From Rhizobiaceae bacterium (GTDB lineage: Bacteria; Pseudomonadota; Alphaproteobacteria; Rhizobiales; Rhizobiaceae), in assembly GCA_017640615.1 (NCBI GenBank), contig JAEPQK010000002.1, positions 124,001 through 188,000 of the forward strand: a stretch of 64,000 nt of DNA. Reading direction: 5' to 3'. The position numbers and the translations under genes are program-made. Positions 36,015 through 43,555 of the stretch are shown here, piece after piece; the first letter of the stretch is position 1, and each line of letters begins with the position of its first letter. The notes under the pieces are model-generated. The model was not told where the DNA came from. It saw only the letters and a program-made list of their open reading frames with translations, and did not search any database.

Positions 36015-36302
36015 GTGATCACAGGCTCCCAAATTCGTGCCGCGCGCGCACTCCTTAACTGGACCTCCGCGCAAACCGCGGAAATGGCGAACCTGACGCG
36101 ACAGACGCTACATCGGCTGGAAACGTACGATGATGTTCCGCCAAGTCGGAGTGGTTCTCTGCTCGCCCTAGAGAAGCTGTTCGTCGCTCACGGCGTAGAG
36201 TTTATCGACGCGGACGACTACAAGGGGGAGGGCGTACGTTTCGTTCAGCGGCTGAAGCTGCGTCGGCAACACCAGGCTGTTGAAACAGGCCTCGGAAATT
36301 GA
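36015..36302 (+). CDS. XRE-like helix-turn-helix transcriptional regulator
   Basis: A 95-residue protein with a helix-turn-helix in the first 60 residues: QIRAARALLNWTSAQTAEMA, then LTRQTLHRLET as the recognition part. The short C-terminal tail ends with GVEFIDADDYKGEGVRF, a feature common in small alphaproteobacterial XRE regulators. GTG 36015 is the only practical start. It diverges from the Rad52/Gp157 operon and probably regulates it. Confidence 0.83.
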   Translation: MITGSQIRAARALLNWTSAQTAEMANLTRQTLHRLETYDDVPPSRSGSLLALEKLFVAHGVEFIDADDYKGEGVRFVQRLKLRRQHQAVETGLGN

Positions 36303-36322
36303 ACCGCATTAGGGAGAATCTG

Positions 36323-36476
36323 ATGAAATCGGGAGAACTAGCCGCGCTGAAGAAACGTCGGAAAATGAGCGTCGATTGCTGAGTTGATGCGCTCAGAATT
36401 AAGCCGAGAGGATTTGATCCGAAATATGGTACGCGAATAACTGATTGCGATCAGTGCGCTCGAATACCGGGATTGA
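36323..36476 (+). pseudogene. Possible remnant of a small protein gene
   Basis: ATG 36323 follows GGGAGAATCTG and encodes MKSGELAALKKRRKMSVDC before TGA. In another frame, the coding-like stretch continues as ELMRSELSREDLIRNMVRE, meets TAA at 36438, and then continues as LIAISALEYRD to TGA at 36476. One frameshift plus one CAA-to-TAA change would rejoin about 50 residues. The function is unknown and the reconstruction is tentative. Confidence 0.3.
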
Positions 36477-36980
36477 CGAAGACTAGCCGGTTACTGGTGC
36501 GGCTTGCTCAACTATGACCCCTGGTCGGAGTGATAAGGCAGGCCGTTGCCCCGATCAATCTCAAGACGAGATGCCTGCGATGTACCATCTGTCCCGCATC
36601 CGCTCAAATGTCTCGTCGCCTGCATGCGAAACGGCTAATACAGCTTGGCTCGATCGGATATTTTTTTGCGCTCCCATGATACGTAGCGCTGAGTGCAGCC
36701 CCCAACAGGCGACTGTCTTCTTTCATATCCAGTAGGATCCTCCGTGAGGGGAGCGCCAACCTGTCAGCCAATGGGCTTGAGCCCGGCTTGGTGTTTGCGT
36801 TTTCTTGGTTCAATACTGCAACCCTTTTCTCGCTTCGCCTTGCGACGCCACTACCGCTCGACCGGAAGGACAAGTCCAACGCAATTCCCGCGAAATGATC
36901 AAATGGCCAAGGTGCCATACCGAATTGACGCGCTTGCCTCATTCGCGCTTAAAGGAATGCGTAGCAGGGATGTTTAGCCA
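36477..36980 (+). other. Intergenic region, no gene recognised
   Basis: About 500 bases with short open frames on both strands, none with recognisable motifs or good ribosome-binding sites. It separates phage-type genes from the O-antigen polymerase gene. No tRNA or clear attachment site found. Confidence 0.5.
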
Positions 36981-38204
36981 ATGGCCACAATTGAGGCCGA
37001 TACCAAAGCTCGGCCCGCAAGAAGCTGGCCGGCGCGAATTGCGCATTGGGCGGTCCTAGCGGCATTTCCGCTCTCGCTGACATCACCCGGCACAACTGTT
37101 GTTATGGCGCTTGCCGCTATCTGTGGCTTGGTCATGTGGTGGCGCGCTGGGGAATTGCCGCGTGATATCGCTGTCGACGGGTCGATGGCGGCGGGTTGTT
37201 ATCTGCTCCTGCTTAGCGTTGATCTCATCAACGGTGGTGGGACGAACAACCTGCTTGGCACCGGCGTAAACTATCTACCCGTACTTGCATTGGCGCCGCT
37301 GTCATTCGCAATTCGATCAAGCGGCATAAGTATGGAAGCGATTGATCGTGCGCTACAAGCAACGATTCTGATTGCTTTGGCGATTAGCGTCTTTAGCTTC
37401 ATCGATGGCGAACAGAGGCCAGGCGGCCTAAACCTGAACCCGATTCCTTACGGCCTTGCGGTCCTTCTGTCAGCAAGTTTACTGCTTTGGCGAGCATTAG
37501 AGGGACGCCCGATTGACGGGAAATCTGTCGCAATCTCGGTGTCTGCCACGATCCCCATTCTGCTCACCGGGAGCAAGATAGTTTGGGCTTGTGCGTTGGT
37601 TGCTTACGCGGGCACCTACGGCCATTGGATCGCTACGCAACGTCGATGGAAGCCCGCAGTATCGGTCTTGATTGGAGGCTTGGCCGGTATCGCAGTCGGT
37701 TACCACTTCTTTGCCAGGAGCAGGTTCGAGCCGCTTTGGGTCGAGATTGCCGAGTTTACCGATCGAGGGGTCTCGCAGGGTGGAACATTTGGTCGACGCG
37801 CTGAAATGGCGGTCAGCGGCTGGCGTGCTTTTCTCGATCAGCCGATCTTCGGATACGGACTTCACGAACGGATGGAAGCGGTGCTGGCACATTCTACGCC
37901 TGGAGGGCCGGACCTGTCGATCCACAACCACCTGCACAACGATTACATCACTCACTTGGTTTCCTATGGTATCTTTGGCGCAATTTTCCTTGCGGCTTAT
38001 TGGCTCCTGCTGGTTCGACAGGCCGCTTTCGCGCCCCATCCCGCCTATCGAAGGTTTGGTTATACCGTCGCTGTTATCTTGCTGATCTACATGTCTGCGG
38101 AGGTCGCATTCAACATGGATCCCGTGAGCGGCCCGATGGCGGTCATTTTTGCGCTGTTGCTCGGCAGTCGAGCCGGGCTTGGAAAGAGGGACGAAGGAGG
38201 TTAG
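36981..38204 (+). CDS. O-antigen ligase/polymerase family membrane protein, second copy
   Basis: A 407-residue protein with about ten membrane segments. A periplasmic loop before the last segments carries FGYGLHERM and NHLHNDYITHLVSYGIFGAIF, matching the H-N-D-Y...G pattern of the O-antigen_lig domain (Wzy/WaaL). It could be the polymerase for the chain started by the transferase at 33626. It is stranded between two blocks of phage-derived genes rather than joined to the other polysaccharide genes. It is unlike the copy at 19586 in length and loop sequence. Confidence 0.85.
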   Translation: MATIEADTKARPARSWPARIAHWAVLAAFPLSLTSPGTTVVMALAAICGLVMWWRAGELPRDIAVDGSMAAGCYLLLLSVDLINGGGTNNLLGTGVNYLPVLALAPLSFAIRSSGISMEAIDRALQATILIALAISVFSFIDGEQRPGGLNLNPIPYGLAVLLSASLLLWRALEGRPIDGKSVAISVSATIPILLTGSKIVWACALVAYAGTYGHWIATQRRWKPAVSVLIGGLAGIAVGYHFFARSRFEPLWVEIAEFTDRGVSQGGTFGRRAEMAVSGWRAFLDQPIFGYGLHERMEAVLAHSTPGGPDLSIHNHLHNDYITHLVSYGIFGAIFLAAYWLLLVRQAAFAPHPAYRRFGYTVAVILLIYMSAEVAFNMDPVSGPMAVIFALLLGSRAGLGKRDEGG

Positions 38205-38561
38205 CTCGTCACTATGAGGATGATCGCCGGAGTGAACCGCACGGTCCAGAGCGCCATCTTCGAAATGATCGGCCATTTGGGTTCTAGATCGTAATTTTAC
38301 TGTCGCAAAATACGCGCTCCCGGTTCGCGAACCCGGTGATGGTAACGGCGTGGTGAGGCGGCAAGTCCAGCATTGTCATGCGCCAGGTCAATTGGTGAAC
38401 AGCCGTAGAAAGAGGAAGCGGCTCTTCGCAATTGGCCGTTCGTTCATGTCGCTGGTACGGGATCCGCGCCGGCAACTTCTCGGCTTATTTGATGCAACTG
38501 CCAGGATGGAGGCCCGCTGAAAATTCACCGACTCAGAAATCAGCCGGGCAGAACGATAACT
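38205..38561 (+). other. Intergenic region, no gene recognised
   Basis: About 360 bases between the polymerase gene and a converging hypothetical gene. Several short open frames only. No hairpin followed by a T-run is clear. Confidence 0.45.
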
Positions 38562-39533
38562 TCATTTGGAAACGAACCCGAGGCCCGCTGGCCCAACGCT
38601 CGACTCCAAGAGCATCGGACAAAATTCGCTTTTTGGGCGCTCGCCTACCACACCACCCATGATTATCAGGTAAGTGCCCATTCGCGTCTCATAGTCGCTG
38701 ATTTCAATGCCGGCGGCTTGAAGATATTCGACCATCGCGGCGGCATCCAGCTTGACGCGGCACCGCTCTGCGCCCTTGATCGCGAATGCCGCCTTTAAGA
38801 ATGCGGCATCCTTGGCGTCGGCTTGCGCTGCGGGGGACCCCTCAACCGCTTCGGTGACCGCGTCCGCAATTTCACCCAGGTTCTTCTGACGGCACAGATT
38901 GAGGCCTGCCTCTATGAGAGCGCCGATAATTTTGTGATGAGTTCCCCTGTCCGGTTCCAGGACCGGCACCAAGCTGTCGTCGGCACCAATCATGCCGTCG
39001 CCGGTTTCAGGGTTGAGGAATTGCCTGGCTTTGCCGTTTGCCGCGTAGATGTTTCCGTCATCGGTGAAAAACACCGCATTGTTCCCGTCTTCAAAACAGA
39101 TCACATCGGTATGGTCATCGGCTAACGACCAGACATCGTCATTCGCAGCGCCACGTGCGACCCGCTGGAGCTTGGAGCTTCGATACGTCACCTGCTTCTT
39201 GAGCACGTCATGGTAGTGGGTTACCGCAACCGGATCGAACCGAGGTTGCGTGGCAACCGGCTCCAGTTGTGGCTCCGTCTCTGTCGCTTCCGCGCCAGCT
39301 GATTTTATCTCAGCCTGGGCAGGTGCGGCCCGCGGCGATGGAGCCATCTCCCCCCGGATATCAGGATCGATCCCCGCGGCAATTACGCCGACCAGAAACG
39401 TAGCCAACAGGATCGACGGAACGCCCGCGAACAGGACCTGCCATCGCGTTCGGAACGGCCTTAAGGGCTTGATGAATCCGACCAAAACATAGGCGACGTA
39501 AGCTACCCAAAAGAGGCCGAGCAAACCCAGCAT
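38562..39533 (-). CDS. Hypothetical membrane-anchored protein
   Basis: A 323-residue protein I do not recognise. Two hydrophobic helices lie in the first ~50 residues (LGLLGLFWVAYVAYVLVG and then VPSILLATFLVGVIAAG). A low-complexity Ala/Pro/Glu-rich linker comes next, then a soluble domain of about 220 residues. ATG 39533 follows GGAG at eight bases; an upstream in-frame start at 39584 lacks support. It diverges from the XRE gene at 39669. It may be cargo of the mobile region. No function can be assigned. Confidence 0.65.
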   Translation of the reverse strand: MLGLLGLFWVAYVAYVLVGFIKPLRPFRTRWQVLFAGVPSILLATFLVGVIAAGIDPDIRGEMAPSPRAAPAQAEIKSAGAEATETEPQLEPVATQPRFDPVAVTHYHDVLKKQVTYRSSKLQRVARGAANDDVWSLADDHTDVICFEDGNNAVFFTDDGNIYAANGKARQFLNPETGDGMIGADDSLVPVLEPDRGTHHKIIGALIEAGLNLCRQKNLGEIADAVTEAVEGSPAAQADAKDAAFLKAAFAIKGAERCRVKLDAAAMVEYLQAAGIEISDYETRMGTYLIIMGGVVGERPKSEFCPMLLESSVGPAGLGFVSK

Positions 39534-39591
39534 TGACCGTTCTCCATCATCTTCACGAAGTTTGAAATCGGATGGACATGACAATGCCGTA

Positions 39592-39601
39592 GTATCGATA
39601 C
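39592..39601. promoter_or_regulatory. 10-bp perfect palindrome, candidate operator
   Basis: GTATCGATAC is a perfect palindrome in the divergent gap between the hypothetical membrane protein and the XRE regulator. A related half (CTATCGTAT) follows about 13 bases downstream. Position suggests an autoregulatory XRE site; this is inference. Confidence 0.35.
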
Positions 39602-39668
39602 GAACATCAAGCTCCTATCGTATTATTGAACGGTTTTATCCGTCTCTGTCCGGCTCCAGAATACGATC

Positions 39669-40007
39669 ATGGAGCTTAAGCGTACATTTGGCCGGCGGAT
39701 TAAGACACTGCGCGAGCTTCAGGGTATGACCCAAGCCGTTCTGGCTGAAAAACTTGATCGCAGCGTCGACGGGGTCTCGATGATCGAACGCGGCAAGATC
39801 TGGCCGGGGGCGACCACTATCGAAGCCATTGCCGGTGTGCTCGGCGTTTCAGTATCGGAGCTGTTTGATGATCTCGCCGAAGAACGGCAGACCAATGATG
39901 GCGATCAGATCATGATCGCCAGACATCTTCTCCAGAGGCTCGACAAACGCGATCTGGAAATTGCGGTCGCCATGCTTGAGAAAATGTCCGGCGAAAAGAA
40001 GGACTAA
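39669..40007 (+). CDS. XRE-family transcriptional regulator
   Basis: A 112-residue regulator. The HTH_3 domain spans about residues 7-63: FGRRIKTLRELQGMTQAVLA, LDRSVDGVSMIERGKIWP, ATTIEAIAGVLGVSVSELFD. A short helical C-terminus may dimerise. Its 3' end overlaps the 3' end of the - strand terminase gene by four bases. Likely a phage- or island-type repressor, perhaps acting on the palindrome just upstream. Confidence 0.9.
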   Translation: MELKRTFGRRIKTLRELQGMTQAVLAEKLDRSVDGVSMIERGKIWPGATTIEAIAGVLGVSVSELFDDLAEERQTNDGDQIMIARHLLQRLDKRDLEIAVAMLEKMSGEKKD

Positions 40008-41551
40008 CCCCAGTTGGGAGGGATATGAAGCCGATAGGGTTCGACACCGTCGTTTACGGCTGTCACCTCGCGCGCGCGCGTTGAGTGGCGATTGTCGCGC
40101 CGAGGCCGTTCGCGCTTACCTGTATGAGGATCAAAGCAAATGTCGCTCTGCCTGGTTTGGATAAATCTTAGGAACTGCACGATGCTGTCTACCTGGTCGT
40201 CATGTTTTGAGCCTGGAAACGCCAACAGCTCTTTGAGGAGCTCGTTCATCCACCCGGCCTCTTTTGGGAAGCGCACTCGGCCCTCTTCAAATAGGGCCGA
40301 AACGGCATCGGTACGCGCGATCTTGTCGCCTTTGGGCGGAATGGTAATGATCCGGGCCGGCAGCTGATCTCTCCTAAGCTCCTGCACCAACGGCCCGCCG
40401 ACATCCGCCTTTTCAACAAGCACGATGTTTGGCCGCCATTCCTTAACCAACCTGACAGCTTCGCGGCGCAGCGTGGGGAAATCAGTTCGCCTTCGCCAGA
40501 CATTTAGCAGGTAGTAGTTGTGGCCAGCTACGGCCCATGTCGTGCAAACCGCATAGTCGTTCCCTTGTCCGCCACCCGCGGCCGTGTCCCAGCTCTGATA
40601 AACTGCGTCGAAGTTATCCCTGTCGGGTATATCATCATACCAGCGAAGCCATTTGCGTTTGATGATCGAGCCCTCCAGCGGGATGGGCTGCTGCTGATAT
40701 TGCGCTGAAAACAGACCTGAGCCGAGTTGCGTCCTGAGGCGATTGAGCTCCGGCACTCCCTCAATTTCCGGCTGGATGGCCTCTCCTTGGCTGCGGCGAT
40801 GAACGTCGTGGTCAAGCGGGCCGGTGCGCCACACCTCGTCTTGGTCAGCGATGGCGGGTATCGAAAGCACTGTGAAGCCGTGATTTTCCGTCTCTATGAT
40901 GTGCCCGCAGAGATCGTCAACATGCAGCCGCTGCATGACGATGACAATTGCACCATCGCGCTGACTGTCCAGCCGGTTGATGATGCTATTGAAGAAGCGC
41001 TCATTGACGTTGTTGCGCTCAGCCTCCGACAGGGTGGCGGAGCCGGCCTTGATCGGGTCATCAATGATGATGAAATCGGCGCCGCGACCGGTGAGGCTGC
41101 CGGACACGGAAGCCGCAAGGCGAAAGCCACCCTGGCTTGTTGTTTGCTCGGTCTCCGTGTTTTTCGGACTAATGTGCAGAGCAGGGAACAATTCCCTCAT
41201 GCGCGATCCTTCGATGATGCGCCTGAAATCGTTTGAATGTTTGTGCGCAAGGTCTTGGGAATAGCTGAGCACGATGATCTTTTTCCTTGGATCGTTGCCG
41301 AGCAGCCAGGCTGGGAATGCAGCACTTGCGACGAAGGATTTGAGCTTGCGGGGCGGTAAATTGATAATCAGCCGTTTGATGCGGCCGGCGGCAACTTCTT
41401 CCAGGTGCCAGGCGATTGTTTCGATATGCCAGTTCAACCGGAGCGCATTCGTCCCGTTGAGACCATTGAAGGCGTATTGCGTGAAATAAAGCAGCGAACG
41501 GCGACGCGCCTCGCGTACGACCACTTCCGGATTTTCGATTTGCGGCGTCAT
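40004..41551 (-). CDS. Phage terminase large subunit
   Basis: A 515-residue TerL. The ATPase part has INLPPRKLKSF at about 64-73 (Walker A-like, variant of PPRHGKS) and FIIIDDP at 160-166 (Walker B). The C-terminal RNase H-like nuclease has SWDTAAGGG, VLVEKADVGGPLV and SKHDDQVDS, the last containing the catalytic acidic pair. In phages this motor cuts and packages DNA into capsids. No portal, capsid or tail gene is adjacent, so this is a stranded packaging gene. It is preceded by a DUF5681 gene and a DNA methyltransferase in one operon. The Walker A variation (KLKS instead of HGKS) should be checked against the family. Confidence 0.92.
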   Translation of the reverse strand: MTPQIENPEVVVREARRRSLLYFTQYAFNGLNGTNALRLNWHIETIAWHLEEVAAGRIKRLIINLPPRKLKSFVASAAFPAWLLGNDPRKKIIVLSYSQDLAHKHSNDFRRIIEGSRMRELFPALHISPKNTETEQTTSQGGFRLAASVSGSLTGRGADFIIIDDPIKAGSATLSEAERNNVNERFFNSIINRLDSQRDGAIVIVMQRLHVDDLCGHIIETENHGFTVLSIPAIADQDEVWRTGPLDHDVHRRSQGEAIQPEIEGVPELNRLRTQLGSGLFSAQYQQQPIPLEGSIIKRKWLRWYDDIPDRDNFDAVYQSWDTAAGGGQGNDYAVCTTWAVAGHNYYLLNVWRRRTDFPTLRREAVRLVKEWRPNIVLVEKADVGGPLVQELRRDQLPARIITIPPKGDKIARTDAVSALFEEGRVRFPKEAGWMNELLKELLAFPGSKHDDQVDSIVQFLRFIQTRQSDICFDPHTGKRERPRRDNRHSTRAREVTAVNDGVEPYRLHIPPNWG

Positions 41552-41565
41552 GTCCTGAGCTTTCC

Positions 41566-42198
41566 TTATACGCTACGGCGGCCGATTAGATGGTCAAGCG
41601 TCGCCTGATCTTCTGCTGAAAGAACTACGTTCGCTTCTGGCTCGGGAACGGGTCTGCTGAAATCCATATGTTCGCGCAGCCAGCTTAGCGCTTTAACGTC
41701 GCCCTTCAGTGCTCTTGCAACCAGCTGGTGCGGCAGTGCCTCACGAGCCTTTATCGTTCTTGATTTACCGTTCTCGGAGATTGTGATCGGCTTGTTGAGA
41801 GCTTCTTGCGTGTAGGTGTAGTCGGATTTGGAACCCTTTGGTCGTCCTTTTGGGTTGCCTGATACGCCTTTCTTGAACTGGTGCTTTTTCGGAGGTTTTC
41901 CGAACCCGATTTCGTAGTCCAACTCGGCTTTTTCCGCCGCTCGTCGGGCCTCGGGTCTTTGAACAGAGCTTTCTCCGACTGTCTTCGGTTTCCGTTCCGG
42001 GGCGCCTCTCGCATCGGCCTGCGGCGGCGGCCGTCGCGGCGGCGGCTTCCTGACCGGACGGTCCGCAGAATTGGCCCGTGCTCGATCGTCCGCGCGTGCT
42101 TTGCCGCCTTGCGTCGAGCGCCTTTGTTGTGCCCCGGCAGAGCTCGTCTTGTCCCGCGTTTTGCGGATAATGCGTTTTGGCGTCGGCTCGTCCAACAT
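41566..42198 (-). CDS. DUF5681-domain protein
   Basis: A 210-residue protein. The N-terminal ~90 residues are basic, Arg/Lys/Pro/Ala-rich and probably disordered. The C-terminal half has KKGVSGNPKGRPKGSK, the diagnostic DUF5681 opening, and LKALSWLREHMD-like helix afterwards. DUF5681 proteins are regularly found next to terminases and may act as small-subunit-like or packaging partners; this is context, not proof. It lies 15 bases upstream of terL. Confidence 0.87.
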   Translation of the reverse strand: MLDEPTPKRIIRKTRDKTSSAGAQQRRSTQGGKARADDRARANSADRPVRKPPPRRPPPQADARGAPERKPKTVGESSVQRPEARRAAEKAELDYEIGFGKPPKKHQFKKGVSGNPKGRPKGSKSDYTYTQEALNKPITISENGKSRTIKAREALPHQLVARALKGDVKALSWLREHMDFSRPVPEPEANVVLSAEDQATLDHLIGRRSV

Positions 42199-42217
42199 AT
42201 CATCTTCCTTTCCTGGA

Positions 42218-43555
42218 CTACGCTGCTTCAGATTTGGCTGGACGGGGTTTGGTTAGACGTTGCCGGCTAAGTTCAGCGAAGGTGAGGCCGGTTGTCACGT
42301 GCCTGGCCTCGACCGCAAAACGCTGCTCGAAGCGGCGAATAGCAAGGTCGACATAAAGCGGGTCTTTTTCTATGGCGCGCGCCTGACGCTTCGTTATCTC
42401 GGCCGCGATCAGGGTGCTTCCGAAGCCAACAAATGGGTCGAGCACAATGTCGCCGAGCCTGGACGCATCTTTGATGATATCGGCGAGCAGCTGGATCGGT
42501 TTTGGTGTTGGATGCGACCTCAGCAGCTCCGAGCGTTCCGCCGAATTTCTGTTCAACCCGGGGATAGACCAGACATTGGTGCGATTTCTTCCGTGTTTTC
42601 CGAGCTGGATGTTGTTGACGTGTTTGGCACCCGGTTCCTTTAGCACCACGACCAATTCATGCTGTGAACGGTAGAAGCTTCCCTGGCCTCCTGAACCTTT
42701 GTCCCAAACGCACATTTGAAACAGTTGCAGACCCTCATCGCGGCAGCAGGAAACCAAGCGGTCGACGCCGCGCCAATCGATAAACGAATAAAGCAGCGCC
42801 CCGGGACAGACGGACTGGCGCATCCTTCGAAAGGAAGCCGACAGGAACGCGCAAAACTCGTCGACGGACATGTCACCGCCTTCGATGAAATCGCGCCGGC
42901 TCAGCGAACTTATGCTGCTCACCGGCACGCCGAATGGGGGATCGGTGACAACAAGCCCCGCACGATCGGAGCCCATAAGCCGGTGATGGCTGCGTGCAGA
43001 CTTGGCGTCGCCGCATAAGAGCAGGTGGCCCTTTATCCGCCACAGATCTCCCGGCCTTGTGACGGCTTCCGGTTCTGGCTCCATTTCGTCGATATCAGCC
43101 GGGTCGCTGGCTGCATTGCCATCGGCAATTAGGTCAATCTGCGGCGTTTCAAAGCCCGTTATCTCAAGATTAAACTCGGGTTCATCAACGAGGATCGCCT
43201 CGAACTCCATCGTTAGCTCCGGAAGGTTCCATTCCGATCCTTCGGCCAGACGGTTATGCGCGATGCGAAATGCACGAATTTGCGCCGGAGACAGATGGGT
43301 GGCCCGCAAGACGGGGATCTGCTCGATGCGCAGCTCAATCGCTGCTTTCGTCATGAGCTCGCCGGCCACAACGACATCGTTCTTGTCAACAACAACAACG
43401 CCTAGCATACCGAATTTGCGGATTGAGTTTTTCAGCCGATCCAGCTTGCCGGTCGGATGCTTTCGCAATTCCTCCATGCGGATGTGCAAACGCGTTGGAC
43501 TGAGATAGGCGATCAAGTCATTGGGTAGATTGCGCTCGATATCATTACCAGACAT
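42218..43555 (-). CDS. ParB-like N-terminal domain fused to DNA methyltransferase
   Basis: A 445-residue protein. Residues about 18-140 form a ParB/sulfiredoxin-like domain (KLDRLKNSIRKFG, VAGELMTKAA). The rest is an N4/N6 DNA methyltransferase with DPPF at 205-208 (motif IV) before DPFVGFGST at 373-381 (motif I), the beta-class order. It should methylate adenine or cytosine in DNA; no cognate restriction gene is next to it, so an orphan phage-type methylase is likely. ATG 43555 is supported by GGAGG four bases upstream. It is the first gene of the terminase operon. Confidence 0.92.
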   Translation of the reverse strand: MSGNDIERNLPNDLIAYLSPTRLHIRMEELRKHPTGKLDRLKNSIRKFGMLGVVVVDKNDVVVAGELMTKAAIELRIEQIPVLRATHLSPAQIRAFRIAHNRLAEGSEWNLPELTMEFEAILVDEPEFNLEITGFETPQIDLIADGNAASDPADIDEMEPEPEAVTRPGDLWRIKGHLLLCGDAKSARSHHRLMGSDRAGLVVTDPPFGVPVSSISSLSRRDFIEGGDMSVDEFCAFLSASFRRMRQSVCPGALLYSFIDWRGVDRLVSCCRDEGLQLFQMCVWDKGSGGQGSFYRSQHELVVVLKEPGAKHVNNIQLGKHGRNRTNVWSIPGLNRNSAERSELLRSHPTPKPIQLLADIIKDASRLGDIVLDPFVGFGSTLIAAEITKRQARAIEKDPLYVDLAIRRFEQRFAVEARHVTTGLTFAELSRQRLTKPRPAKSEAA

